From contig QANZ01053660.1 in the NCBI GenBank assembly GCA_003254925.1, forward strand, positions 62,001 through 126,000: a stretch of DNA of 64,000 nt. The letters run 5' to 3'. Numbering within the stretch: position 1 is the first letter of the stretch; each line of letters opens with the position of its first letter. Made by a program: the position numbers and the translations under genes. This DNA is from Chamaecrista fasciculata. Lineage: Eukaryota > Streptophyta > Magnoliopsida > Fabales > Fabaceae. The notes under the pieces were generated by a model. That model saw only the letters and a list, made by a program, of their open reading frames with translations. It did no database searches and was not told the DNA's origin. This document shows, in pieces, positions 46,831 to 60,400 of this stretch.

Positions 46831-48784
46831 CACCTTTACTGTAGTGGCACCTTTTTACTAATCTCGTGTTGTCATGTTCATGTGGCATTGTGTTTTTTCC
46901 CCCTATTTTTCTATAAACGAGGGTCTTCTCCATTATTTGAAAAATATTTTTCACGTCTAGGGATTATGTTCCTCAAAGCTCTCTCTCCCTCTGTCAATCT
47001 TCCTTTTCTATTTTGTTGTAGATCATAATTTTATCTTTTGTAAATAAGATCCGTTGTTTCCTTTGGATAAAGTTACTAACAAAACGTTTAGGTTAATTGA
47101 CACAAAACAATCATTAAAAACATAACTAAAACTGACCCCAAACAATAACGGCATGAAAATGTCTTTTTCCCTTTGTTGAAAAGAAAACGTAGTCCAATTG
47201 AAAGAAATACAATATTGTTTCATCTTGAATGAACAGTGCAAATGATTTAGCCAGAAGTGAAATGAACAGTGCAAATAAAATTGGTCAAAAATCAACAGAC
47301 CTTGTTTCATCTTGAATGAACAGTGCAAATGATTTGGCCAGAAGTGAAATGAAGACTTTGAAAAGCGTAATTATTGGTCAAAAATCAAAATGTTCCAATT
47401 AAGTTTACGTTAAGTTGATTTTATCAATTAATAATATTTGGATGCAATGACCGGCAACTTTTTTAATTAGTATATCGTTTTCTCATAGTGAAATAGTAGC
47501 AAGTAAATATTTATGCAGTGTTATTAGTTTTTTTATACGTGTACGTGACGTTTGATTCAATCTAGGTAGAAAAATTATAAGATGCAATTTAGAGTATTTA
47601 TATAATTATATATAATTACGAGATGACATAATTTTTTTTTAAAATAATTTAATAATGAGAAATAATAGAAAAAGATAATTTTTTTTAATCAATCAAAATT
47701 ATATATGAGATTATATCAATAATTATATGCAATATTCAAGTTGTATCATAAACTAACCTTAATATATTTTACCCTTGAATCTTGATCGTGTTAAATTTAT
47801 CTTTTGCCAAGCTAGTAATCTTGTTCAACTATGGCCTAATTATAAATAGTTTCTTTGACTCCTAAGCCTAGTAAATAGTTTCATTTAACTATGGTCTAAT
47901 TATAAATAACCTCTAAAGTATCAAATCTAATAAATACTCTCGTTCAATCTAATTTTAAATACCCTCTTAAACTTTTTTTTGGTATAAAAATATTTAGGTT
48001 GTTGGATCCAAGGTTCACCAAAATTAGAATATGTCTCAAAGTTCTATAAACAATTATANATTGATAAAATATAACTATAAACTTTATATAACAATAAGAT
48101 ATACTTTGTGAATCCATAATTTCATTGTCTTACATAAATAAAATATACAAAAGTCACAACATGAATAATTATTAGATTAGGAAAAATGGAAAAAGTGAGT
48201 TTTTTCTTTGTTATAATAGGAAAATGGTCTTAATGCAAAAGAGGAAAAATTTAGGGGGATGAAAATCAATTTTTTTTTTAACAAAAGACCTGTTGGTGTC
48301 CTTAACGTTTGGAGTCAGTTTCAGTTATACCCACAACGTTTGTTTTGTGTCAATTATGCCACAACATTTCACATTTGTCAATAGTAATTCATAACTCCAA
48401 TTTTGTTGTATTCGTACTTAAAACAAGAGAGATATGACCGAATTTATTAAACAAGAGACTCATTTTTTGGCTCAATTTCATACTCAATTTGACCTTGTTC
48501 GTTGATAACTTCAATTGGATAAAGAAAGAACATATACTCATCAAATTCTATCTGTAACTATTATTTCATCGTATTCAAATTTGAAACGAGAGAAATATGA
48601 CCACATTCAATACTTAAGGACTAATTATGAAACTTTTAGGAAACATTAACGAAAAAAAAAAAAGAATTAGAGACCAAACTAACTTTTTGGCCAAAATAGA
48701 AAATTATACAAGGAATAGAACTTGGGCCCTCATGGCAATAATAAAAGTTGACGCAAGTAGTGTTATAAATACTGATTTTTAGTT
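46831..48784. other. Intergenic DNA with small repeats
   Basis: No gene seen. A direct repeat ('TTGTTTCATCTTGAATGAAC' at 47215 and 47302) lies here. The stretch about 48270-48690 has 'GGTGTCCTTAACGTTTGGAG' and 'GTTTCAGTTATACCCAC' blocks like one arm of the MITE at 39686, without a clear mate. An ambiguous base is at 48059. Confidence 0.5.
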
Positions 48785-49270
48785 TGTCATGATGAATTTC
48801 CAAGAATGAGTGTAACCTACGCGTCAACTTTTTTAGTTTGTCGTAAATTCTGATTTTTATTCGATCCATAGTCTTGTGAATATTGACAACATAAAGTCTA
48901 GTGATCAGGACAAAGACTTTGGAAGAAATATGTAACACACTTTACTTGCATTTGAAACGGTCTTATATATATATATATTAATATTAATATCCATCGATTC
49001 ATATCCATGAAACTAAAAGGACTAAAGCACAATTTTGGATCACACTTTTACTTTTTTAAAATTTAGTATCTCTTATATTTATCTTTGCAATCTGGTCCCT
49101 TACAATTTATTTTATAATCAAATTTAGTCTTTTTATTTAAGTTTTACCTAAATTAATCATGTTATAATATTAATAGAAAAATTCAATACTATTAATTGAT
49201 AACATGTCGTATTAATTGGAAAACAAATATATTTTTTTGTTATTATAAAATAGTCATAATAAGTCATTTT
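48785..49270 (-). repeat. Ghost RLP upstream region, copy 2
   Basis: Diverged copy of the RLP upstream blocks ('tttccaagaatgagtg', ACGCGTCAAC, 'cataaagtctagtg', 'ggaagaaatatgtaacacac', 'ctaaaaggactaaagcac'). No RLP coding sequence remains next to it. Confidence 0.75.
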
Positions 49271-49339
49271 TTATATTTTTTTAATTTTACATAAGGTATC
49301 TAGATTTTTTACAAATTTATTTTGTTGATATAAAAATAA

Positions 49340-49706
49340 AGGTAAATTACACTTTGGTACCCTGTGGTTTGGTCATATTTCACTTTGGTACCATATGGTT
49401 TAAAAAGTGACACTTTGGTACCCCGTGGTATTCTCCGTTAACACTTTGGTACCATTTGGAACTATTTTGTAACTTTAACCATAAAGAATTTTGCAAAAAT
49501 TACATTTGACCCCAAAATTTTTTTATAGTTTTCATTTTAGTCCCTAGATAGTATGTATCTAGGGACCTATTTAAAATTTTCTGAAAATATTGGGGGTCAA
49601 CATGTAATTTTTGTAAAATTTGTTATGATTAAAATTACAAAATTTCTCCAAAGGGTACCAAAGTGAAATACGACCAAACTACAAGGTACCAAAGTGTAAT
49701 TTACCC
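49340..49706. mobile_element. Mutator-like foldback MITE, second copy of the 9047 family
   Basis: Starts AGGTAAATTACACTTTGGTA and ends with GTGTAATTTACC, with the same 'GGTACCCTGTGGT' arm units as 9047-9476. Flanks TAAAAATAA (49331-49339) and TAAAATTAA (49707-49715) are a 9-bp duplication with one mismatch. The right arm is shorter than in the first copy. It sits between two ghost RLP promoters. Confidence 0.85.
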
Positions 49707-49849
49707 TAAAATTAAACTTTACCTATAGGTATAATCACTTCAATTTAGTTATATATTGAATAAAGGGATAATTTGCGATCAATTTAGTTATCTATCTATC
49801 TATCATAATAACTAATAGGAGACTACATATTCCTTTACTTGCCTTATGG

Positions 49850-50230
49850 GCTATGGCATGTTGACATGGCACAAGATAACCAATCAAAAGCCACCATGTT
49901 GTAACATCATCCAATTGTTTTATTCCAAAGTCTTGTGAATATTGACTACACAAAGTAGTCCAGTGAGGACAAACATTGGAAGAAATGTAACACACTTTAT
50001 TTGCATTTGAATCGGTCTTATATAAATTAATATCCATCGATTCATATCATGAAACTAAAAGGACTAAAGCACCATTTTGGATCACATATTTACTTTTTTT
50101 TCAAAAAAATTCTCTCTTAAATTTATCTTCCTAATTTAGTTCCTTACAATTTATTTTATGATCAAGTTTAGTTCCTTTTTTTAAAAAAAAATTAACTAAA
50201 TTTAATCATGTAATAACTCATAATATAAAA
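49850..50230 (-). repeat. Ghost RLP upstream region, copy 3
   Basis: Shares 'gtcttgtgaatattgactacacaaag', 'ggaagaaatgtaacacactt', 'ccatcgattcatatcatg' and 'ctaaaaggactaaagcacca' with copies 2 and 4; the left part is more diverged. Confidence 0.75.
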
Positions 50231-50394
50231 TTAAAAAAATGAAAGAACAGAAATTAATAAAGATTTTGAAAGAGCGAGTTAGGAGTGAGGACTATAAATT
50301 TAAGGCGCATAAAATCCTACAATTCCTTCCACGGCAACTTTATGTAATTAACAATATGTAATGTAAAATTTATTAAATAAGCAACATTACTCAT

Positions 50395-50990
50395 TAGTTC
50401 ATCAATAATCTACATGCTGGGGCCATGATGTGTTTCCAAGAAAGAGTGGAGTCAACGCGTCAACTCTTTGTTTTATCTTAAAATCTGATTCTTATTCGAG
50501 TCTTGTGAATATTCAGACTTTAATTTACTACACAAAGTCTAGTGGGGACAAACATCGGAAGAAACGTAACACTTCAATTTATTTGCATTTGAATGGGTCT
50601 TGTGTTTGGTATTCCATCAATTCGTATTTATGAAACTAAAAGGACTAAAGTGCAGTTTGGGTTCACATATTTACTTTTTTTTTTTAATTTGGCCCTCTTA
50701 GATTTCTCTTCTCAATTTGTTCTCACAATTTGTTTTATAATCAAATTTAGTTCCTCTATCTGAGTTTTAACTAAATTGATCATATAACAATGTTAATCAA
50801 AATTTTAATACTGTTAATCTATAACAAGTTGAATTATTAATTGACAAATAAACATGTTTTTGCCATTATAAAGATAGTCATAAATTTATTTTGTTAATAT
50901 GAAAATAAAATTTACTTATATGTTAATTTAAATATTTATATGTCATAAATATTATAAAGATAGTCATTAAATATTATTTCAATCATGATT
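50395..50990 (-). repeat. Ghost RLP upstream region, copy 4
   Basis: Starts like the functional copy ('catgctggggccatgatgtg', 'tttccaagaaagagtgga', GTCAACGCGTCAAC) and then runs on like copies 2 and 3 ('ggaagaaacgtaacac', 'ctaaaaggactaaagtgc'). No adjacent RLP reading frame. The following 50991-51464 holds nothing I recognise apart from the aldehyde oxidase 3' flank. Confidence 0.78.
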
Positions 50991-51464
50991 CTATGTCATA
51001 ATTTGAGTTTGACACTTAACTTGGTAAGAGTGTGTAAAATCGAACCATATCATTTTGGCCAAATCTGAGAAAAAAAAAATGTATATTGCACTTATATCTT
51101 TCAGCGTAACCGAGGCTATAACTAGGATTTTAAGTGGGCAAATCCAACTTCAAAATTTCAACTTAATCTTAATTCTTGTAACAGAAAGATCGAATATGTT
51201 CAATATAAATAAAACATAGTTTTAACTATAAAATTGTTCGTTACATATTTTAACCTTTACATGACTATTTTTGTTAAAATTTAAAGCAAAAATACCAGTG
51301 CGGTTGGATGGTAATGAAACAAATCACAACTTTGGAAAACCAGACATTATAACAACAGGAATATGCTGTAATCTACCATTGTAAAATCTTCCATTAGCCT
51401 GATAATTATGTACAATCTCAAATCAAAGCAAAGCACCTGTTTCTTTTTAAGAATATAGACTTCC

Positions 51465-54400
51465 TTAATTCCTGCTCATTTTCCATTTCAAGTATGTCTC
51501 CACAACGTTAAGTCCACACAGTTCCTTTACCACAGGCATGATTGCAGGCACTTCCAATTGGAAAGTTGAATCAGATGCACACAAGTTGCTCCATGAAAGA
51601 AGTTGTTTCCTGGCTTCTTTAATGGCAGCTCTAGTAGCACAGTGAACTGATGCTGCTAGAAGTAACGGTGGCTCACCGGAAGCTGCACCAACGAATATTA
51701 AAAATTAGGCTTTAATACAATATTTAAAAAGTTAGACCAGTCACTGAATCAGAGAGACCATTAAGTCACAAGTTGATTGACTCAATCGATTGAATCAGAT
51801 GAAATCATTTTCATAAGGCAAGTCAAATGATTTTAGTAAAATGTAACCATAACAACATACCCTCATAAGTTAAAGTAATTACTGATAATAATACACATTC
51901 ACATAGGATATATAACTAGACAAATAGTACTGTTTTATCCCACAATTTTGCACACAATAAATATATTTTTCAGTTCATATTAACAAAAGAAGTTAAATCT
52001 TTATAACTAATAACTAAATCCAAGGTCAAATGTGAAGAAAAAAAACTAATAATGCTTCATTTATTTTCAAGCTTTCAAATTACCCAACTGGTTTAAACAT
52101 TAATATTGTAGAAGAAACAACAGACATAATCTGAAAATGGGACAAAACTTTGATGGAGCATACCCTTTGAAGAGAGAACACGTTTTTGGTGATTCCCGCT
52201 GCTAAGGATTTCAACATTGAACTGTTTAGGTATAGTGTCTATTGTAGGGATTTTGTAGGTCCACGTACCGTCTGCCAATGATAATCCATCAAGGTTTGTT
52301 TCATATTCTTCCAGCATGAAAAACCCCAGCCCCTGTACAAAAGCTCCTTCAATCTGAAAGCAGAAATTATTATTTTTGAAGAGTTTGTTATATGACAATA
52401 TAATAATCAGACAACTTTAGGCAAACAAATAAATTTGTCTCTTCTGCATTCCACACATGAAACTAATAGTAATCAACTAAATATGATGATATTGGCAAGG
52501 AAAAAAAAAAGCTAAATATGACGATAAAAAGGATTGGGCGAACTGAACTATAGTGGAACAATTGAACAGTAAAGTTGAACTTCAGTGGCTAATGCTAAAA
52601 ATAAATATAGTCAACCCACCTGTCCTAAATCCACAGCAGGGTTGAGACTCTGTCCACAGTCATAGAGAATATCTGTTTGCACAACTGTTGTTTCTCCAGT
52701 AAGAAGGTTTATTTCCACCTGGTAAATATTCTCCAATGCTTAGCTTTATAGAGGTATTTACAGATTACTTACTAACACGATCTTCATATTGGGCAATAGG
52801 AATAAAACTCAAGACTATGTAAATTATGAGCCAACACCTTACCAACTTGACCAGCTTTTGTTGGCCATTTAAGGGATTTTTCAAGCATGAAAAATAAAAT
52901 ACCAATTTCATTTTAGGTGTGCTGCACCTGGAATGCGCAGGATGAAAAAAATAAACTTACCTCACCAACTGCAGCACCATAATTGAGGTAATTCATGGAC
53001 GTGATATCAGGGACATAAAGAGAAGTTGCTGATAAGTTCACAGCTTGCAAGTGAGCCTACATGTTGACAAGTTTTTAGTAACATGTTTTAAGTATATTCT
53101 TGATGGTGCAGATAGGAAAGTATCTTTGCAGTGTACTTCCCAAAAAAGTTAACTTCCACCTTGTTTAAATATGAAAATTAACCATGATGGTGTCTTGTAT
53201 AGAATTGGTAAATTGAGGTATATTAACAGTTACCTAATGGGCAACCCTCATCAACCCCTCCAAAAAAAAACCCGGCTTCCTTTTCCCCCGACATTTTCAC
53301 AATTAAAAATAAAGCTACCTGAAAAATAAGTGTCTCCCATTTGATAGAACCCATCTGCTTCTGCAGGCTTTCCTTGAGAGGCCTTAACCTCTCAACCAAA
53401 ATATTGCAGCAAAGCCGAACTGATTCGCAGCTTGACTCGGATGTAGTGCTCCCAGAAGTAAATCCCCCTTGAACCAAGCTCAAGGTATCAGATTGTATAA
53501 CCCGTATTTTATCCACAAGGTCTCCAATGCCATCACATTGAATTGCCCTGAGAGCAAATGCAGCCATTTGTTTCACCTTTGTCCAGAGGCCCTGACCCAG
53601 TTCAATACCTCCGACTTCAACAACCACAGAACCATCACTTAAAATGCTTGCTTTCCCTGGAGTTGGCCTCTGACTCACTGCATGCACAATAGGTACTCGA
53701 GATATGCCCCGTTTTCTCCAAATGTTAATTCTGTTAAATTCTTTCACCGTTTCAGTTCTCTGGTCATAGGTTGCAGAAACAGCCAACTTATTCCATATAG
53801 TAGGCAACGTATACTCATTGAGTTCACCTGAAGAACCTCCGTAGAATGTGCAAAGACTTTTGTATGTATGAAGATTAATGCTTCGTACAGAATCTACATC
53901 CATTGAAAGTGAGGATGCCACATGCTCTATTACAGCATCAGCAATAAATGAACCCTGGACTTCCCCAGGAGCCCGCATCGCAGATCTACTAGGATGATTT
54001 GTTTTGCATATCTTAAAATCAAAAGATAGGGCACCCCAGTCATACTTTTTAAGTGCACCAACAATGTTATGCGGCATTATTGGACTTATATCAACATATA
54101 TCCCAGCATTTACCAATATCTCAAGTTCTAATGCAGTAATTTTTCCATTACTCTTGAATCCTACGCTGTAAGTTATCTTCATTGGATGCCTTCCTCCAGC
54201 CATCATCATATCTGTTTTTCGGTTGAGATACATCCTGACAGGGCGGTGTAATTTCTGTGCTGCAAGTGCACATGTTGTAGCAACCTGAAATATATCAGTA
54301 TGAGCACTTGAACTAATTTTATAGGTAAAAACAACATATACTGTCATATTTCTTGAAAAATATCTTCTTAACTTTCCATTGTCTTGTAGGAAGAAAGTAG

Positions 54401-57400
54401 AAAAAGAAGCTTAATAGTTTGAAATGTCAGGGTAATAATGGGTGGAAGGACAAAGAGTCCAAAGAGAAAGAAGGGAGAAGCAAGAATAAAGGATGATTAA
54501 AAATTAATTTCCCTTCTCCTTGTCTGGATGTTTAACAAAGAGATAAACTAAGATACCATAAAATAAAATAATCAATGATTAATATATCTGTCATTAAAAG
54601 TGACTAGTTATAATAACTTAGTTTATTAGTAAATAATAACATTTAATTTAATGATTTCAACTTCCTCCTCCAAAATCCCCCCAAGATTGGGTGAACTTGA
54701 AATTATATGGGGGGATTGCTTTGGAGTATTTTGGAAGGATAGGATAGTTGTGAGAAACGAAAAAACTTTGTTGAAGTTGAATGACAATAAATTTTATGTG
54801 CTTTGTAAGTTATCGTTTGAGCATGTGGTTTCATACTAAAACAAGAGGCTTCCTTGCTTCCCTTCCAAATTTCTTCTTCTATCTCTCAAAAACCTAAGGC
54901 TTACTGCATTGAAAAAAAAGAAATAGAAAACCAAGTGGACAAAAGTGGTGGGTTATGCGCAGAATGAAATAAACAAAAATCTGTGCCAGTGCAGAAGAAA
55001 TTGGCCTTTCTTTCTCCCTTTCTCTCTGGTGAATATACGGCTGTGTTTTGAGGCTAGAGAGAAGGACCCAAATGAAGAAGCAGAATAAACAAAGGAGAAG
55101 GACCAATAAGGAAGAAAAAGAAGCACAAACTTCAATTTAAGTAGATGAAGAAGACCAAATTCTTAAAAGGGTGCATTTCAAGGTCAACAATCGAACAATC
55201 TTATGAGGAAGATCGCAATCCACCGCCAATCCCAGCTGATATCAATATTACAAGATTGGAATTGGTTTTGGTTTGCAAGATTGTGATATCACACAATCTC
55301 ATGATTTTAAATTGATCTTAACATTTCTCTTTAGTGCTTGTAATTAGACAAGAGAACAGAAAGAGATGTAATAATGAAGTATTAATATTGTAAAATAAAA
55401 TAAAAAGCTGCTGGATACTTACAGGTATAGATTTTATTGCCTTTCCACCAAAACCTCCTCCAACCCTTCTTGTAATCACTCGAACGTTATGTTCAGGAAC
55501 ACCCAGGCATCTTGATATAGCAGAATGTGTAAACTCAGGGCATTGAGATGAACTGTAAACTACCATGCAGTTATCTTCATCGGGTATGGCAAGTGCAGTT
55601 TGTGTCTCCATATAGAAATAGTATTGAGACCCAAGTTTCATCTGGATATCACATTATTTAGATAACGATAATAATGTCATAAGTTCAGAAATATTCAAAA
55701 GGTTCTGATCAATGACAATGAATATAATTGGTCAACATGAGCTTTTCAACATCTATTATTTACCAGCAGACTTAAACATCACAACAGAGACGGAGGTGGA
55801 GACTGGATACTACAAAGGTTTAAAAACTGGAGAGGGAGAACAAAGATATATATTTATGATATTCCACATACCTCAGCAGAGAGAATCTTATGATCTGCTT
55901 CGGCCATTCCTTTTGATAGTTCACCAACCTGGTGTGGGTATAAGAAAGAAGGAACCTCAAAAAGGCTAGATCTTTCAACAGCTTCTTCCACAGATAGAAT
56001 AGGTGATTCAAGATTCTCAAATTCATAATCAACAATTGCAGTGTTTGCTGCCATATCTGCAAGTTTCTGTGTATCTGCAACCTAAAGAAGTCATCCAGTG
56101 ACTAAAATGGAAGGCATTCATGCTGTACTTTAGTTTCAAAATAGCTTAAAGAAAAGCTCATATGTTAATGAGGACAGCAACAACTCACCACAAATGCAAG
56201 ACGCTCACCAGCACATCTAGTGATCTCATCGGCAAATAAAGGTTCAACACCAAATATAGTCTTAGAACCAATGTTCTCCCCACGTTCAGGAATGTCTTTA
56301 CTTGAAATAATTGCCCTCACTCTATCAGAGTGCAATTCGGGTTTCAGCTTTATACTCTTCACCCGAGCCAAAGGTTTAGTACTATATATATATGCTCCAT
56401 ATAGGCAATTTGTTGGAGAAGGAATGTCATCCACAAACACAGCCTCACCTATAGGACTTATTAGTAAAACATATACCTCTAACTGAGCATAGATTACAAC
56501 AATAAATTGAAAATAAATTGTCAGGTAACAACAAAGAAATTTTAAAAATAAAAGAAGAATAGTTAATCAGACAAAGAGCATTTAAATCAGAAATAAGTCG
56601 ACTTTTAATTAGAAAATGGGTGCACAATTGTTTGAAACCAAGAACATGGGTAGAAAGGTTTCAATTAATGCTGTCTTCACTTTAGATAGATGATAATAGT
56701 GACAGAAGGATGCAAACTACAATTCCAAGATCGCTTCAGGCCAAGAGACTGGGAAGAGAGTTTTCAATCTCTCTGATTTTGACTTCAGGTAGATGGTAAT
56801 CAGTGATAGGATGCCAACACAGTAAATATATCAGTATGAAGATGGAAGACCTTTAGAGAACAAGTAATTAACAATGGATCGACAATTGATTGGAACCAAG
56901 CAAAAGGGGAGCAAGTTTTCAATCATTATTGCGGTGACTTTAGGTAAATGATAAGAATAAAATATTATACTTCAAGAGACCGGGAAGAGAGTTTTCATTT
57001 CTTTGGTTTTGATTTCAGTTGAAACTAAAGATAGCATGCCAAAATATGAATCTAAGACTACTTCAGGTCAAGAGAACAGCAAGGTCAGAGAGGAAAGATC
57101 TTTAGACAACAGGTTCTTATATGTTTGCAAGCTACAAGCATCTAACAAGAACAGAAACATATTAATTTGACCATGACAAAGCAATTTATGGAGTTCATTT
57201 GAAAAATAATTACATTTAGTAAATTATTCTACAAGTTTGTGGTACAAAACAGACCTGAAGCTTGTAAAACAGCTCCAGATTTCATAATTGCTTCCCCGAC
57301 GGGAGAATACTCGCCACCTAATTGAAGGACTTGCTTTCCAGCTGATAAAGTAGGGAGTATTTCATGATTAACCTGCATATGGTCCTCTTCCATTTCAGAA

Positions 57401-60400
57401 GCCTTCGTGAAGGATGGACAAGTATACTTTCCTGTGTAACCATTAGAGATTTCAATAGAACTGTCAATAAAGGGGTTAAAGAACTCAAAAAGAAAACCAG
57501 CTGCCAAGCTTGAACGATAAGCTGCCCTCGAAGTTCCATCTTCAGAAACAACAGAAGCTGTAAGCAAGTTGACAGCTTCATATAAAATGCCAACACTTAG
57601 CAGCTTTCCTACTAATAGTTCCTCAACCCTTTTTGCTCTAATTGCATGTTTGGTCCCATAAGCACCAAAAGACAACCTACAAGAATTGATTGTGGTCCCA
57701 GCAGAGTCTTTACAAGGAGAAACCTCAGCTAAGAAAGCAGAATTTAAATACGGCAAGGCATTTCCAAGGGGTCGAGGAGCAGCTCGAAATGTTTCAAATA
57801 ATAATTTACTTCTCTCTGCTGGATACCCACCTTTTCTAGATTCCCAACTAGGAATTTTAACACTTAGAAGTAAACTTTTCAAACCTAATGGCGGTCTTTC
57901 CAGGAACTCCTCCAATGAAAGCCATTCAAAGTTTTCACCTGTAATTATGTGAACCATTGAATCCACAGCAAGAAGTATAGTAGCAATATCTGAAGGAAAG
58001 TTGTTCTTCTGTGCCATCACTAAATTGCCTCCAACACTAGCTGTATTTCGAATAAACCCTGAGGCAATTTTGCTCATATGATCAGCAATTTTGTTGAGTA
58101 TCATCTCAAACTCTGAAAGAAACTCACACCTTTCCTTTTGCTTTAGAGCCTCAATAGCTTTGGATATTGTCACTGCTGCTCCAATTTCAAACCCTGATGC
58201 ATCCTTTCTGATTTTTGAGAGCTCGGAAATGCCTCTTAGATCAATATACTTATCATAGCCTTCAATATCTTTATAATAACCCATACCTGTATTATTAACA
58301 ATTAGTTTTATCTGGTTTTGAGCAGCATTGCTTCTTTCCAATAAGCTCTGAATCTCCTTTAGACTAGTAGGATAGTGCCAACTTTGTTTTCCAAAAGCCA
58401 AGAATACATTGGGCTTGATTTCATTCTTTAAAAACAAGGGAAATGTTATATTTTTGTGATTATGTCCATATTTAGGCAACCTATTAAGTTTGACATCCTT
58501 GCTCTCTCCCATTCTCCAGAATGAATTGAACCCCAAATCCTCCATATCAACATCAGCTGCAAAGCTTTTGCATGCATCAGCAATTGATCGATATCCTGTA
58601 CAACGACAAAGGTTCCCTGAAATAGCCTTTTCAGCCTCAGCAACTGTCACTTTTGACAACCCAAGACGGGGAGCTGGGCGATTGGTCTTTTCAGCATTGA
58701 CAAGAGCCCCAAAGATTGATACACACATTCCAGGAGTACAAAAGCCACATTGAGTTCCATGGAATCCTGCAATTCTTTCATGAATTGGGTGGAACCCTTC
58801 TCTACTATTTCCAAGGCCTTCACTTGTTGTTATCGAACACCCATGTAAACTGCAAAGTAGTGTGAGACAAGAACTTGCTGTAAAATCATCAACTTGGTCA
58901 ACGACAGGATCATATTTGGAGATTAAAACAACACAAGCACCACAACCACCTGAAACCATTTATGTTCAGACATGAATTAATGTGAAGAAAGATTGAAAAT
59001 CATCAAAAACCAACACATACATAAAAGAAATATTGAGAGTAGAAGAGCCTCTTAGTCTGTTATGTTCAAAAAGAAGATGAAAAAAAAACAAAAACAAAAA
59101 CAAACAAACAATATGAGGAATTTCTTTTTAATTATGTTCTAAACAGCCTAGCCAGCCAAGGATTTTTATCCTAGGTCCTCAAACAACAATGGCAGCATAA
59201 AAAGTTTCAATATCAAACTTGCTTTAATATCTGTTTCTCAAGGGAAAATAAAAGAGTGTACCATACAATTTAGATGTCCAATATAAAAAAATAATTTAAA
59301 AAAAAAAAGGAAATACAGTTAGATGAAAAGATAGCATATAGAGTCAACATTTTTCAACAACCCATTCGATGGGATAGAAAAACATCCAAACTACTAAACT
59401 TATTGACAGTTTTTATTATAATACCAGAGAAAAGAAAATAAAGATTCCAGATGCTATGTTCTTATAATTCATACGAGGAAATATATATATACAAGAAGTA
59501 CAAGTACAGAGTAGATATTAACACCAACTTAGCAAAAATCCCTGAAGTAAGAATTTCCTTAGCTTTATGAGCGATTCCTTGCTCAAGTTATAGCTTGTAG
59601 AAACTCGCAGAGTCTAACAGCAGTTCACTTTATCACTAAGAAGTATTAATTACTATATATTTTGCAGGCTTAAGTGTACTTTTGGTCCCATAACTATGAC
59701 AAAGGTTTCATTTTGGTCCCAAAACTTTTTTCGTTGCAATTTTGGTCCCATAACTATGACAAAGGTTTCATTTTGGTCCCATAACTTTTTTTGTTGCAAT
59801 TTTGGTCTCATAACTTCTCAAAAGGTTCCACCGTTAGTCCCTTGATAAATTTCATCCATATTTAACCGTTAAGTATGACGTGGCATAGTGACTAGGATCA
59901 TGATGTGGCAAAATAAGATGAAATGGACTGAAAACTTATCTATACCCAACCACAATATATACAAAGAGTGGTACTTCCTCTTCCTCGTCAGCCCAACGGG
60001 ACTTCCTCTTCCTCGTTCCGCTTCCCGATTTGCCGTCGCCGCCGCTTTGGTCGTTTGACTCTGGCTGAGGATCCCATCGACTTTGTCGGTGCCTTCTGCT
60101 TGAAGTCTCTTCTTCCTCACCAGATTGGTCCCTGTCAGTACCACTCTTTGTATATATGGTGGTTGGGTATAGATAAGTTTTAATATGTTGCATATAGTTC
60201 CTATTTCAGTCCACTTCATCTTATTTTGCCACATCATGATTCTAGTTACTATGCCACGTCATACTTAACGGCTAAATATGGATGGAATTTACCAAGGGAC
60301 TAACGTGGAACCTTTTGAGAAGTTATGGGACCAAAATTGCAACAAAAAAAGTTATGGGACTAAAATGAAACCTTTGTCATAGTTATGGGACCAAAATTGC

